Assembly: GCA_037974665.1 (NCBI GenBank)
Contig: CM075773.1
Location: 53,544,917-53,608,916, forward strand
Source: Ehretia macrophylla
Lineage: Eukaryota > Streptophyta > Magnoliopsida > Boraginales > Ehretiaceae
Direction of reading: 5' to 3'
DNA: 64,000 nt
Under the pieces are notes generated by a model. The model had not been told where the DNA came from, searched no databases, and was given only the letters and a program-made list of their open reading frames with translations. Positions within the stretch are counted from its first letter, which is position 1; every line of letters begins with the position of its first letter. This document shows positions 15,502 through 28,702 of this stretch, in pieces. Both the position numbers and the translations under genes were made by a program.

Positions 15502-18500
15502 TTATCTTGGTACAATCGTGGAAATAGTTATGCCATTAGCTGAAATATTTTCAGCACTGCTCGATGATTTGGTGTTAATTACATAACCGCTGGTAGGAAT
15601 TGCAGGTTGCTTCGGCTTGATAAGAGGTATCACTTCATTGCTAAGCATCGAGATGATATTGGACGTAGTAGGTCGATCATTTGGATACTCTTGCACACAG
15701 AGGAGTCCTATATTAATGTATTTTAACACAACACTAGTAGTAGGAAAGCCTAGTAGTACTGGATCTATAAACTCCATGGCTTGACCACAAGTCCACAACT
15801 CCCATGCCTGCAACATTTAGTTTTACAATTCATGTACAGATTATACTTGAGATCAACAAAGATGTAGACGACCAGAACATATATATGTAAATGAAAAGGC
15901 TGTTCATAGATTGGAAATTGCTTACATGACCAAGAAGATTAAGGGAGTCACTATGATAAAATCCAGTATTCTTCTTGCCACTCACAATCTCAAGTAACAA
16001 CACTCCAAAACTGAACACATCTGACTTGATCGAGAAAATACCATCCAGTGCATATTCCGGAGCCATGTATCCACTAGAATTGTTAGACAACAGAATAGTT
16101 GTAAGTTAGTCAAAGCATTCTATTTTCTTCTCTTATGCACAAAAGAATTAATAGTTGTAGCTCTCTTTACTTACTAGGTACCAACAATTCGATTTGTGTT
16201 AGCTTGTGCATCATTCCCACCAAATATCCGGGCCATACCAAAATCTGATATTTTTGGATTCATTTCACTATCTAGTAGAATGTTGCTGGCCTTTAGGTCT
16301 CTGTGGATAATACGCAACCTTGAATACTCATGTAGGTAAAGGAGGCCATGAGCAATTCCTTCAATGATTCTAACACGAGTCCTCCAGTCTAGCATTGCTT
16401 TTTTGTTTGGATCTGCTTCATTTTTAAATGTAAGTTCACATGTTATTAGCTGAAAGCAAGTGATAGTTAGGTTAAACAGATACCTAATATAGTGGAACAC
16501 TAACCGAAAAGGTAGAAGTCCAGACTTTTGTTGGGCATATACTCGTATATCAAAATATTTTCATCTTGCTCAATGCAGCAACCTAAGAGTCTAACAAGGT
16601 TCCGATGCTGCAATTTAGCAATTAGTATAATCTCATTTCTAAATTCCTGAAGTCCTTGTCCAGATCTTTTGGAAAGCCTTTTAACTCCTAATTCTTGTCC
16701 CTTCAGTGATTTTCCCTGTTCAAACATAAGAAAAAATTGAATGAAAAAAGTTTTATGGTGCTTATACAAGAATAAGGAACTATTAAAAGAACTATTAAAG
16801 CCCAGAATTCTTTTTTTTATACAGTCAAACATGCTATTGGCATTATGTAGTATAAATTGGTTGGAAAGACTATTGTGCCACCCACTTCAGACAATATTTC
16901 CTTAACCAAAGAATTTGATCTTACCTTGTAGACTGGTCCAAATCCTCCCTCTCCAAGCTTGTTTTCAGCTGAGAAGTTGTTTGTTGCAGCAGAAACACTG
17001 GCATAACTAAATAATGGCAAATCAAAATCCTCTCTTGCTCCTTTCTTCAGGCCATTAACATTCTTTCTATCAGCCTCAGTTGCTTTACCGCTACATTCAA
17101 AGTCATATGACAATAAGTCCTCACTTATGTATTTGCCTCCTGTTCATCAGACAGGAAAGGGAATTATGTTTTGTCTCTCCCTGTATTCTACATGGTTCAA
17201 TAATCAATGGAGTTATGCCATGCCAGTCTTATCGGAAAAGCTTGTCTGGAAGTAGAATTACTATGGTAAATTTCCTTATAGACCTTTCTGCTTTTTACCT
17301 TTTCTCTTGATATACCTCGTGCAATGATAGCCTACATAACCTGCTGAAACGAGTGCTGCCAGGGGAACTAGCACTGCTATGATCACAACCCATATTCTTC
17401 TCTTCCCTGAATATATACATAAGATAACTGTATGATGTTAGTATAGAGAAAGAATTTCATCAAGTTCTTGTTTTGGTTGCAGAATCTACATTCAATAATT
17501 GCAGCCACAAACCTGAAACATCTGGAAGTTCGGAACCAGCAAGTTTCAGGTACAGATCTCTTTTGTTTATGTCATCATCCTCCAGGAGTTGCGTATCTAA
17601 CAAAGTCCCGTACCAGACTGAGCAGTTCTGTTCATGATAGGCATAAGCTGTGCATGAGCAAACTTCCATGCAAGTTGATTCACATTTTTTGGCAGTTGGA
17701 GTAGGAAAGATGATAGCATTAGAAGGCAATTTCACACTGGGAACTTTAGCAAATCGGTCCATTATCCCTTTCACTGGGGTACCATTTTCACATTGCAGTT
17801 TGGTTTTCCTCACACAGCCGTCAGACCAGTCATCTAACTTAGTTGTGTTTCCAGTGGAATTTGGCATAAATCCTTGCAAGCATGTGCATTTGCTTGAATG
17901 GCTCTCAGTGAAGATACTGAATGCACCACATAAAGCGTACACCTCTGATTGTTTTCTGGGTTGAACGAAAGTTTGCCTCCATGCCAGGTTGCCACGAGAA
18001 GATTTAAACTGCTTGAGCTCTCCGGAGACATCTATAACAAGTCTGGATAGTATAGTATCATTATACAAAGAATAAGTATAGTATGTTCCATATAGATTTT
18101 TTGTTACATTGAAACAGGAGGTGTTGCTCATTTCAGGAACAGAGCTAAATACTCTTCCATTCCATATTCCACTCTCCGAGTACGCTATAGATGCGTTCCA
18201 TTCCAAGGTGTACTGTCCAGGTGTTTTAGAGTCTACCACAACTGAGAACATCCCCGGGGAAGGATCTTCCGAATTTTTCCAAGAAATAAGAGGTTTAGAT
18301 TTGCCAGTAAGTCCATTGAAGCCAAGTCTTGCGCCTGGTAGCCATGTATCGGTTGGGTTATCAAAACTTTGCCACAAAACATTAGATCGGCTTGAACTAT
18401 CTCTTAGTACAAAATTTCCACTATCTAGAAGCACTGCTTCAACAGAGTTTGGAAGTGCAGACGTTAAATTTGTCGACCAGATTTTTGCAGACTCATGAAA

Positions 18501-18845
18501 CAGGACTAAGTTCCCATCTTCACATATTTCAAGTTTTGGATCGGAGGATGTGTTTATGTTTAACAAAGGTCTCTTTCTGTTTGCTACCCAAACTATGGTC
18601 TCCTTAGCAAAAGCTTTGTACCATATCCCCAGGTAGGCTCGAGAACCACCTTTTATGAAGAATCCCAACTCGAACATGCCATCTTGAGATACTATTTTCT
18701 GGCTTCCAGAAATGGACTGACCCCAGGAGAGCGTGTCACCTCCAATGGAATAGTAGAAGTTACTTGTCATAACAATAAGCAGAATGTATATTGAAAAAAT
18801 TGACTTTCTAACTGCATTGTCTTCATTTCTCCAGGCCTGCCACAT
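15502..18845 (-). CDS. S-domain (G-type lectin) receptor-like serine/threonine kinase, copy B, intact
   Basis: Plasma-membrane receptor kinase of the SD1 class; members act in defence, symbiosis or self-recognition, and the ligand here is unknown. Seven minus-strand exons: 18845-17513, 17406-17299, 17139-16925, 16715-16505, 16412-16175, 16073-15926 and 15807-15502. They sum to 2559 bases, giving 852 aa with no break. Order: signal peptide (about residues 15-35), B-lectin ([27 protein letters not shown]), S-locus glycoprotein region ([18 protein letters not shown]), PAN-like domain ([16 protein letters not shown]), one membrane helix ([20 protein letters not shown]), juxtamembrane part, then kinase with [14 protein letters not shown] lysine, [21 protein letters not shown] and GYMAPEYA, ending STIVPR. 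The residue before the VK of the catalytic-lysine motif is Gly (ELGVKR) where copy A and most relatives have Ala. The start MWQAWRNED is shared in form with copy A (MWLAWRNED). Exon borders are identical to copy A, so the two arose by tandem duplication. Confidence 0.92.
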
Positions 18846-20565
18846 TTTGGATACCAGCAGAGTTTAGCAGACAATGCAGAAGAGTAGGAAACTTGGAAGA
18901 TGAAGGCAACACTGTTAGCACTTACCACTTAGCAGCCTACCACATGTGGTGCATTGAATTACCAAGTCAAGTAAACGTTTGTTTCGCACTAACATTATAC
19001 ACGATGCTTGACACATATAGCTGAAAATGATTGAAAGGTATGGAGATATTAATACTATTCCTGTGGAAACATTTTCCTTTGACCAATTCCATTTCCACAT
19101 ACTATTCAATATATACCATAATCAACTTTTCTAAGTTATGGTTGATTTGTATAGTATATCATAGCAAATCCATCGTTAGGAATGACAGAGGGTAGAGTTT
19201 ATATCCGAAATTGATTAAGATCATACCAGAAGACGAAATCCATAGAGTATCCGCTAAAGTATGACTTTTATAAGGACTAATCTTTTGTAATTTTGTTGGG
19301 TGCTTGGATTATGAATTAGGTTTAAATTAATGTACGTTGGTTTATGAACAAATGTAACAAAATCTTTTTTGAGATTGGATTTTTTTTTGTGAACAAATAT
19401 ATCTTACCATAATGTACTACCTATAGCAGTGACAACCGCCGGATCACAAACATAATTTCCAAAACCAGGCAAGGCTTAGACTTCCATACTGCAATGACTA
19501 TGTGATAGTTGGGCAAAACATGATTTCCCGAGGAGTCATAGTTGGGCACTGGATCCCTTCAAACCTAGAGAACTCGGGATTGAATATTTATTTGTGGACA
19601 AATATTGCAATGACTATGTGATTTATTTTGAATGTCATCATCTTATTATCTTATTGTGTGTGGATTTTGATTTTATTTGATTTTTGGACTTTTTTAACAT
19701 TTAAATTGATGTTTGCTACTTCTTTTTAGGTTATTTTTCTATTTGAACATTTCTTTAATTTTTTATTTCAGGTTCCGGTATCCACATGTTTTCGAGTATT
19801 ATCAAATTCGATTTTAGTAAGGGATTTGCAAACCTATTGTGTTTCGAATTCAGTTTTGTTAACAAGTTATATTAATCAATTTCGAGTTAAAAATTTTCAT
19901 TTTTGTGGATATCCAACCCACTTTCATCCCTATTAATCGTATTGTTATTGCTTATATGCGTACTTTTTCTCCATAGTATTGTTTACTCATAAATAAACAC
20001 ACAGTCCTGCCTAGCAAAAAAACATAAAGTCATATGTTAGGATCACTTCAAAATTAAAGACCCTATGCTTATACCATGATTGCTTAGAAATTACAAAAAT
20101 ACCAAAGAGACTTGCTGGTTTTGAAAACGCGTTTAATAATATATTTGGACTAAGATTGTAAGGCGTTTCCACTATGTAAATTTTATAAGTTATAAACTTT
20201 TTGAAGACTAGAATACAAGGTCGAGATATTGGTTTCACAAAAAACTCTAATAGTCAACAATTATAGGTAGTTAATATTGGGTCCAAGATTAGAAACTATA
20301 AAATCATAAAGAACAAGATCAAGAACTAAATAATATAAAAAAAAGGGAGAGTACCTTTGATTTAGAAAAAATGAAAGAAAATCATTTGAAATGGTATGGA
20401 TATACTAAGAGACGACCTATAGAGACATTTGTTAAAATGTGTAGATGTATGGCGATAATATCCCCGTAAGAGGGATAAAAAAAAGACTTAAAATGAGTTA
20501 AATGGAGATATTAGCAAAACCTAGTTTGTATAGAGCAAAAAGAGGAGACGACTCTTAATAAAAAT
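18846..20565. other. Upstream flank of receptor kinase copy B and intergenic DNA
   Basis: 18846-19140 matches 12888-13160 upstream of copy A (for example TTTGACCAATTCCATTTCCACATA in both, spanning about 19078-19101 and 13107-13130). 20030-20240 matches about 13385-13545 (GATTGCTTAGAAA, ACTTCAAAATTA). The extra DNA between these in copy B is probably an insertion. No gene apart from the LINE relic at the right end. Confidence 0.6.
20368..20560 (+). pseudogene. Relic of a LINE-type reverse transcriptase tail
   Basis: One frame reads KMKENHLKWYGYTKRRPIE, then later KKRLKM and ILAKPSLYRAKRGDDS. This corresponds to the C-terminal plant LINE block usually seen as MRE.RLRWFGHV.RRP.DAPV ... GRPKK.W. 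Several stops interrupt it. It lies immediately left of the 5' LTR, so the copia element landed at its end. Family assignment from pattern memory. Confidence 0.55.
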
Positions 20566-22066
20566 TATTGGCCTGAAACACCTATAATCTTTATTTTGAT
20601 AATAACAAAACATCTAAATCGTGCTTTAGCATTCTTTCTTTTGGTAAGACCTTCATTTCAACAAAGCAAGTCCACATCAACATTGGATCAACTTGTCTCA
20701 GTCAAAGAGTAGAAAGTTATTTTGATCAAAGTCCAAGCACTATCAAATTGTATCCAAGCCCAAAAGAATTCAAGTTATTGACTCGTCGATAAAGAGGGAG
20801 TCACAAGGAAGGAGAAGTGGTAACATAAGGGGTACCGGCCTTAAAAAATGTCGCTTGCCTAAATATGATTTGTATTGCTCATAATTTCTCCAAAAAATGT
20901 CTTTTTAACATCTATTCAAAATCATCCTTGAAAAATATTTTTTATTTCAAACTCTTGTATTTGAAATCATTTTCAACCGTTTTGAAAATATTTTGGGATG
21001 TTAAAAAATGCTAAAAAATCTCTCTTTTATGTGCCCAAATATTTCTGGGCTCAAAATATATCCTTTTAGCATTTTTTAAGCATCCGGGCGTTACTGGCCT
21101 TTTCCGGTCGCTCGGATAGAAGGCGCAACGTCCGGCAAAGAAGTCTGATCTGGGCGATACATGCTTTTTCCGGGCGCCCGGAATAATGCCTCAGCGCCCG
21201 CATGGGTTAACGGGAAAATCCAGAAATTTTGCTTAAAATCCGATTTGTGTCTAAACTTTCCCTCTTTTTAAGCCATGCTCTCTCAACTTCTAAGACACCT
21301 CTCCAAGCCAAAATTTTCAGATTTCAAAGAGCTTTCATATCATTCTTATTGAGAAATCTTGAGCTATCATTATCATATTTTTGAGCATTCAAATCTATTC
21401 TTCAATTGTAATATCAAACTCAAATAGGAGTTGCAATTGTCATTTATTCTATCACATAATCTCTGTAATATATTCTTTCACATAGGTTGAGAGAATCATT
21501 GTGAGAAGAAGTATTGTAATCCTTTGTGGACTCAAAGGAAGAGAGGGTAGTAGGTTAAGCTTCACCTACATTTGAAGGAGCTTGTGTAACTCTTGTGGAC
21601 TCAAGAGTAATTGTAGTTGGTTCTTGCTTCACCAACATTTGAAGAAGCATCTTAGTAAAGAGTTATTAAATCCTAAGGGAAGAGAAGACCTTAGGTGGTG
21701 GACTAGGCCTCCGGGAGTGCGAACCACTTGAAAATCATCGTGTTTGATTTCTCTTACTCTATTCTCTTTATTTTCAAGTCATTTACTTTCGTGTGGATAT
21801 TGCTCACATTAATTGTTTGATAATTGTTTAGATATCTATTTGATATTTTACCTTGAAGTTCTAATTGCACATCTAGTGTCAAATACTTGTATGCTCACTA
21901 AGTGTTCGATAAATTGCCTACAAGAACTTCTAGAGTATTATCAATCTTTACTAGACATTGCCTCCGTATTAAGAATTTTTAAATTGCTTAAACTTGCCTA
22001 ACAACCTAATTCCCTTCCCCTCCCCCCCCCCCCCCCCGGCCCCTTTTAGGTTATTAAGGACTAACA
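20566..22066 (+). repeat. 5' LTR of the Sirevirus-type element
   Basis: About 1501 bp, pairing with 28928-30411. It ends in AACA just before the primer-binding site. The middle (about 21080-21210) carries CpG-rich inverted motifs such as TTCCGGGCGCCCGGAA in otherwise AT-rich DNA. A C run of variable length lies near its 3' end. Confidence 0.93.
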
Positions 22067-22067
22067 G

Positions 22068-22080
22068 TGGTATCAAGAGC
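22068..22080 (+). other. Primer-binding site of the Sirevirus-type element
   Basis: TGGTATCAAGAGC, two bases after the 5' LTR, matches the complement of the initiator methionine tRNA 3' end (TGGTATCAGAGC) with one extra A. This is the usual primer of plant copia elements. Confidence 0.85.
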
Positions 22081-22121
22081 TAGTACTCTACATATAGCTT
22101 AACATCTAGTAGAGGATCCCT

Positions 22122-23781
22122 ATGACAAGCTCATCAATGTCTAATATAGTTGAAGGACAATCTTCCTCTAGACCACCATTATTTAATGGAATAAACTATT
22201 CTTTTTGGAAAACTAGGATGAGAATCTATATTCTAGCAAATGACATAAGAGTTTGGAATGTGATAAAAAATGGACCAATCAATCCTACTTTAACTAAAAA
22301 AGAAGGAGAACAAAGTATCACTATCCCTAAACCGGAAAAAGATTATAATGATGATGGTTTCAAAATGTGTAAAAGAAACTATAAAGCTATGAATATGTTA
22401 TATCTTGCTTTAGATTCAAATAAGTTCAATAAAATTTCCGGATGCAAAAGTGCTAAAGAAATTTGGGATCAATTAGAAGTCACATATGAGGACACCAACC
22501 AAGTTAAAGAAACTATAATAAACATGCTTGTTCATAAATATGAAATGTTCAAGATGTCTTTTGATGAAAATATAGAACAAATGTTTTCTAGATTCACTGA
22601 TATTGTTAATGCTCTAAAATCTCTTGGAAAAGAGTATTCTAATGAAGAATTGGTAGGAAAAGTTCTCCTAAGCTTAACCAAGCCATGGGAAGCTAAAGTA
22701 ACGGCTATTGAAGAAGCTAGAGACCTCAAAACTCTTACTCTTAGTGAACTTATGGGATATCTTATAAGCCATGAGTTGAAGAAGAAAGATCGAGAAGAAG
22801 AAAAAATGAATAACAAAAAGTCACTTGCACTTCTTGCATCAAAGGCTTACTCAAGTGATGAAGAAGAAAAAAACAAAGAAGATAATGATGACATAGCCCT
22901 TCTTACAAGGAACTTTAAGAAATTTCTCAAATTCAAAAAGGTAAGCAAAGCTCCCTACAATAGGTTTATGAACAAAGGAATAAACAAATCAAAAGAAGAA
23001 GGAAGGTGTTTCAATTGTGACAAGACGGGTCACCTGTCCAAAATCAATCAAAACCAAGGGAGAAAAAGCTTTGAAAGCAACATACGTTGATGACGATGCA
23101 TCAACCAGTGAGGAAAGTGAAAATGAAGAAGTGGCAAACATCGTTTGTCTTATGACAAAAGAAGATGATGAGGTATCTTCTTCCTTTAATTTCGAATATT
23201 ACACTTCTAGCTCATTAATTGAAAATGAATGTTCCTTTGAAGAATTACAAAATGAATTTTAAAAAATGCATGATAGTTTTGAAATTGCAATTATCAAGAT
23301 ACATGAACTTCAAATGGAAAATAATACCTTAAAAGAAGAAAATAAGTTGCTTGAAAAAGATTAAAATTTTGCTCATGAAAAACCACTTAAAATTCATTTC
23401 GAAAATAATAATCTTCAAACAAAAATTGAAAAGCTTGAAAAAGAAAATCAAGGATTAAATGGAAACCTTGCAAGATTTACAAAAGGAAAAGAAAATCTTG
23501 ATAAAATACTTGGCTCTCAAAAAATGGCTTTTGATAAAAGTGGATTAGGATATGAACTTTCTTCAAAACAAAAATCTCTAAAAAATTGTTTTGTTAAAGC
23601 ATCATCTTCTACAAATGAAGCATCAATATCTAAAGGATTTCAAAAAATATGCACCTATTGTGAAAGACAAGGTCACATAATATCACATTGTAAATTTCGA
23701 AATATGATAGGTAGAAACTCCAAAATTCCTTCTTGGCTTAAACCAAAATGGATTATCAAAAGTATTAAAAGTCAATACTAA
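22122..23781 (+). other. gag region of the Sirevirus-type element (fossil)
   Basis: Starts with a copia gag domain (PPLFNGINYSFWKTRMRIYI near the N-terminus; MLVHKYEMFKM and FTDIVNALKSLGK further on). It is followed by a CCHC zinc knuckle (CFNCDKTGHLSK), an acidic and coiled-coil stretch, and a second knuckle-like motif (CTYCERQGHIISHC) near the end. Such capsid-nucleocapsid proteins package the element RNA. The region is interrupted and treated as a fossil. Confidence 0.85.
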
Positions 23782-23845
23782 CAATATAGGACCCAATAGA
23801 ACTTAGGGACCTAAATTTTATTTTTGTATATAGGTTACCCTAAGG

Positions 23846-25303
23846 ATGAAGTATGAAGGAAATTGGGTCATTGATAGTAGATGTTTAAGACATATGACCG
23901 GTGATCCATCTCTTTTCTATGAGCCTATCAAAAATTACAAAGGTTTTGTGAGCTTTGGAAATAATAAAAAAAGTAAAATTATTGGTAAAGGTAGCATTGG
24001 AAATAAAATATCCATTCATGATGTGCTACTTGTGAAAGGATTGCAACATAATTTGCTTAGTGTAAGTCAACTATGTGATAATGATTATCTAGTTGAATTT
24101 AAATCATCATGTTGCACCGTTTTTGACAAAATGAAAAATGTGTTGTTTATTGCAAATAGACATGAAAATGTCTATATTATTGACTTTGAAAGTATATCAT
24201 GCCAAAATATTGATTGTTTAATCACAACAAATGAAAGTTCTTGGTTATGGCATAGAAGATTAGGACATATTAGCATGGATCTACTTGGTAAACTTTCTCG
24301 AAAGGATCTTGTGAGAGGCCTTCCTAAGACCAAGTTTAAAAAAGATCATTTATGTGATGCATGTCAATTTGGAAAACAACATAAAGCATCTTTCAAAACC
24401 ATTAGCCATGTGACTACATCAAAAGCTTTACAAAAACTTCATATGGACCTTTTTGGACCAATGGATGTAATAAGTCTAAGAGGATCTAGATATGTTTTTG
24501 TTATTGTTGATGATTATACTAGGTACACATGGGTAATATTTCTTGCTTTCAAAAGTGATGCTTTCAATGAATTTGCAAAATTCTGTAAAAGAGTGCAAAA
24601 TGAGAAAGGATACTACATTTCATGCATTCATAGTGATCAAGGCACGGAGTTCACAAATGCATCTTTTGTGGAATTATGTGAACAAAATGGCATTGAGCAT
24701 AACTTTTCGGCTCCTAGAACTCCTCAACAAAATGGGGTTGTTGAAAGGAAAAACCGAACTTTACAAGAAATGGCAAGAACAATGTTGAAAGAAAACAATT
24801 TGCCTATATACTTTTGGGGAGAAGCTGTTAATACGACTTGTTATACTCTAAATAGAGTTTTAATTAAACCTTCTCTCAAGAAAACTCCATATGAATTATG
24901 GAAAGGACGTACTCCAAATATCTCACATTTTAAAGTTTTTGGATGTAAATACTTCATCTTAAATAATAAAGAGTATCTTGGTAAGTTTGATTCAAAATCC
25001 GACGAAGGTATTTTTATTGGATATTCTTCTAGAAGCAAGGCATATCGAGTTTACAATAAAAGAACCTCCGTAATTGAGGAATCTATGCATATTAACTTTG
25101 ATGAAACTAACCCATTTATGTCAAGAAAAGATGAAGATGATGATGTAAGCTTTCAACAAGTTGAAGAACAAAGTCAACCTATTCCGACAAGTGAAGAAGG
25201 CAATACATCCACAAGCAATCAAATTGATACTCCAATAGAGGAAGAACAACCAACTTCAAATGATCAAATCATATCAACAAATCAAGATCTTCCAAAATGT
25301 TAG
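23846..25303 (+). other. Protease-integrase region of the Sirevirus-type element (fossil)
   Basis: Copia gag-pre-integrase domain with the HHCC zinc finger (WHRRLGHIS ... CDACQFGKQH), then the integrase core with its acidic residues in LHMDLFGP, HSDQGTEF and NGVVERKNRTLQEMA, and the C-terminal GKFDSKSDEGIFIGYS block. The order integrase before reverse transcriptase identifies Ty1/copia. Confidence 0.9.
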
Positions 25304-26901
25304 AAATTTGTCAAAAATCATCCAAATGATCAAATCCTTGGGGATCCATCACAAGGTGTAAGAACTCGTTCCAATCTAAATACTTTTTGTGAACATGTAG
25401 CTTTTATATCTCAAATTGAACCTAAAAATATAAAAGAAGCATTATTGGATGATGATTGGATTATTGCTATGCAAGAAGAGCTTAATCAATTTGAAAGAAA
25501 TCAAGTTTGGACCTTAGTTGAAAGACCTAGTAATTACCCGATTATTGGTACAAAATGGGTTTTTCGAAACAAACTAGATGAATCCGGTAATGTAACTAGA
25601 AATAAGGCTAGATTAGTTGCTCAAGGGTATAATCAAGAAGAAGGAATAGACTATGAAGAAACCTTTGCACCGGTAGCTCGACTTGAATCCATTAGAATGT
25701 TACTAGCATATGCATGGTTTATGAACTTCAAACTTTATCAAATGGATGTCAAAAGTGCTTTCTTAAATGGATATTTTCAAGAAAAAGTTTATGTTGAACA
25801 ACTACCCGGTTTTGAAAATACAAATTTATTAAGTCATGTATTCAAACTTCAAAAAGCTCTTTATGGACTTAAACAAGCACCTAGGGCATAGTATGATAGA
25901 TTAAGTAATTATCTACTTGACAACGGCTTTTCTAGAGGTAAATTAGACTCTACATTATTTGTCAAAAAAAAAAAGCTAAAGATATCTTGCTTGTTCAAAT
26001 ATATGTTGATGATAATATCTTTGGTGCTACTAACGAATCCCTTTGCAAGTGTTTTTCTGAATGTATGCATAAAGAATTTGAAATGAGCATGATGGGATAA
26101 TTAAATTTCTTCCTTGGACTTCAAATCAAACAAACAAAAGAAGGGATCTTCATTAATCAAGCCAAGTACATTAAGGAACTCATCAAAAGGTTCGGGCTTG
26201 AAACTGCAAAAGAAATGAGCACTCCTATGGGAACGTCAATCAAACTTGACAAAGATGAAAAAGGTAAATCGGTTGATGAAAAGCAATATCGAGGTATGAT
26301 CGGAAGCCTTCTCTATTTAACTGCCTCAAGACCTGATATTATGTTTTATGTATGCTTGTGTGCTCGTTTTCAATCTTCTCCGAAAGAATTACACTTGAAT
26401 GCTGTAAAAATGATTATTAGATACCTTAAGGGTACTATCAATCTAGGACTCTTTTATCCTAAAGGCACATCTTTCGAACTTCTAGGATACTCCGATGCCG
26501 ATTATGCGGGGTGTAAGATTGATAGAAAAAGCACTAGCGGCAGTTGTCAATTTCTAGGACATGTTTTAGTTTCATGGTCTAGCAAGAAACAACATAGTGT
26601 AGCCCTTTCAACAGCAGAAGCCGAGTATGTAGCTATAGGTAATTGTGTTGCACAAATTCTATGGATGAAACAAACTTTACTTGACTTTGGTCTAGAATAT
26701 GATCACGTGCCTATCAGGTGTGATAATACAAGTGCTATAAGTCTATCAAAGAACCCAATTCAACATTCTAGAACTAAGCATATTGAAATTCGTCATCATT
26801 TTCTAAGAGATCATGTGCAAAAAGGAAATATTGAACTTGTTTTTGTTGATTCTTTGCATCAATTGACCGATATTTTTACAAAACCATTGCATGTGAATTA
26901 A
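25304..26901 (+). other. Reverse transcriptase-RNase H region of the Sirevirus-type element (fossil)
   Basis: Contains the copia RT blocks [49 protein letters not shown] and the YVDD active-site box, then RNase H (YSDADYAGCKIDRKSTSG, STAEAEYVAIG, HIEIRHHFLRDHV). Part of the broken gag-pol and treated as a fossil. Confidence 0.9.
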
Positions 26902-27394
26902 TTTTGTGCTATTAGAAGGGAACTAGGAATGCTTTGGGTCACTTGACTTTGCGAAAAATTGCATTTTTTTGTAAAATAGTGATCCGGGTGTTACTACCTT
27001 TTTTCGGTCGACCGGAAGAAACGTGTAATGATCGGAACATTGTTTTCTGCCGGGCGTTACTGTCCTCATCCGGGCGCCCGGAACAAGGGCATATCGCCCG
27101 AATTGCACAGCTTGAAAAACGTAATTCCTCTCTTCTCTCCTCACTTTTTCACATCTTTTCAAATACAAACTCAATTTTCTCTCAATCCCTCATATTTATA
27201 CACCAACACCTTCACCATCACTCACCATTATTTGTATCAAAACACTCTTTAATCATCAAAATCTTGTTTTTTCATCATCAAAGCTTTCAAAATCTTCAAC
27301 ACCAAATCCTTCAAAAACCTTGTTTACAAGGTGTTCGTTAGAATTCTTCAATCAAGTCTTTCTTCTAACAAGCTTCACCATCTTACAACTCCAA

Positions 27395-28462
27395 ATGGCA
27401 CCACCAAGACCTGACTCTAAGAAACGCAAGCAAGGAGAATCTTCATCATCAGGCCCTCAAATCATTTTTAATCCCGATGCTTTTCCACAACAAAACATCT
27501 TATGGGGTAAGACTTTAGACCCTCCTACCTTGCTTAATGGCACTAGAATTTATAGGCTTTTAGATGCTCAATGGTGGCTACCTATGTTAAGGTTTGAAAA
27601 CAAAGGAAATATATCATGGATTAGAGAATTCTATTACTATGTTGACTTAGATTTCAACACCATGAAATTGAATAGTCAAGTTAAGTCTAAAGAACTGGAA
27701 TTAACTGCAAGTGTTGTTGCTAGAGCTTTTGGGATTCCTAATCAAGGCACAAAGCTTTATTCTTATCGAGGCATGCCAGAAGGTGTTCTTGATAACTTAG
27801 AAGCCAATGTTATAGAATTTCTTTGGGAAGGAACGGGAACAAGCTCCTTAAGTTATCCTAAGACTAAGGATCTCACTCCAGAAAAGAAACTGTTATTTTA
27901 CATTCTTCATGAAGTCATTATTCCACGAGAAGTCAAAGATAGTTCGATTCCAAAATTCACTACTTTGTTGATGTCTTTGATGTATGAAGCTAAACGTATC
28001 AATCTTCCACACATCATCATTAACCATATCATCCACACCAAGCAAGCTCAAAATCAACTCGCTTATGGGGTACCCTTAACTTACCTTTTTGAGTCGTTAG
28101 AAGTTCCGCGTGATCAAGAGTTTAAGGCCATTAGTGATAGATCCTATCTTCTCAATGTCACTAGCCTCACTCGCCAAAAGTTAAAAATCCATAACTCTCG
28201 CGTTCTCAATATTGGTGATGATACGAGTGATGATCCTCTTGTGTTTGAACCTCTTGATGTTGACCCTACTACTTTTAGAGATCCTATGGAACGTCAAGGC
28301 AATAGTGGTGTTGGCACTTCTCAAGGACAAAGAGCTAGACCGTCTTCCTTTCACTCCTCCTCACATGATGAAATTCTTGCACACCTACATGCACAAGATG
28401 TTCGTTTGGACCGAATGGAGCAGATGTTGAAGGCTTTATATGACCACCACATTGGTCCTTAG
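27395..28462 (+). other. env-like third ORF of the Sirevirus-type element
   Basis: An ORF of 355 codons starting MAPPRPDSKKRKQGESSSSG, after the RNase H region and before the polypurine tracts. Its core (LLDAQWWLPMLRFENKG, IREFYYYVDLDF, VVARAFGIPN) resembles the plant transposon-associated protein family found in the env-like ORFs of SIRE1 relatives. It is followed by an acidic segment and a C-terminal heptad-like stretch (ILAHLHAQDVRLDRMEQML). I see no clear membrane helix, so a fusion function is not supported. Its role is unknown. Confidence 0.75.
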
Positions 28463-28702
28463 TCTGTGGATGCCTTGAGATGTGATTTCTTTTCAAACAT
28501 TCTTTTCTTGCTTTCAATTGTTTCTTTCATAAAAAACTCCTTAGTTTTTTTTTCTTGTCTTTTAACATTGTTTGGATACTTTGCTTCATTTCATTAATGC
28601 TTTGCCTTTCCCTTGCTTATCACTTGTCTTATACCTGTTATCTCTTACTGTGGCTTTTACTCTTATGATTATTTGCTATAGACACTATACTTTGTTGATG
28701 AC

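Noticed and set aside
21813-22001. Open frame with a near-identical copy at 30155-30343
   Set aside because: It lies in the LTRs, so the repeat simply reflects the paired LTRs of the Sirevirus-type element.
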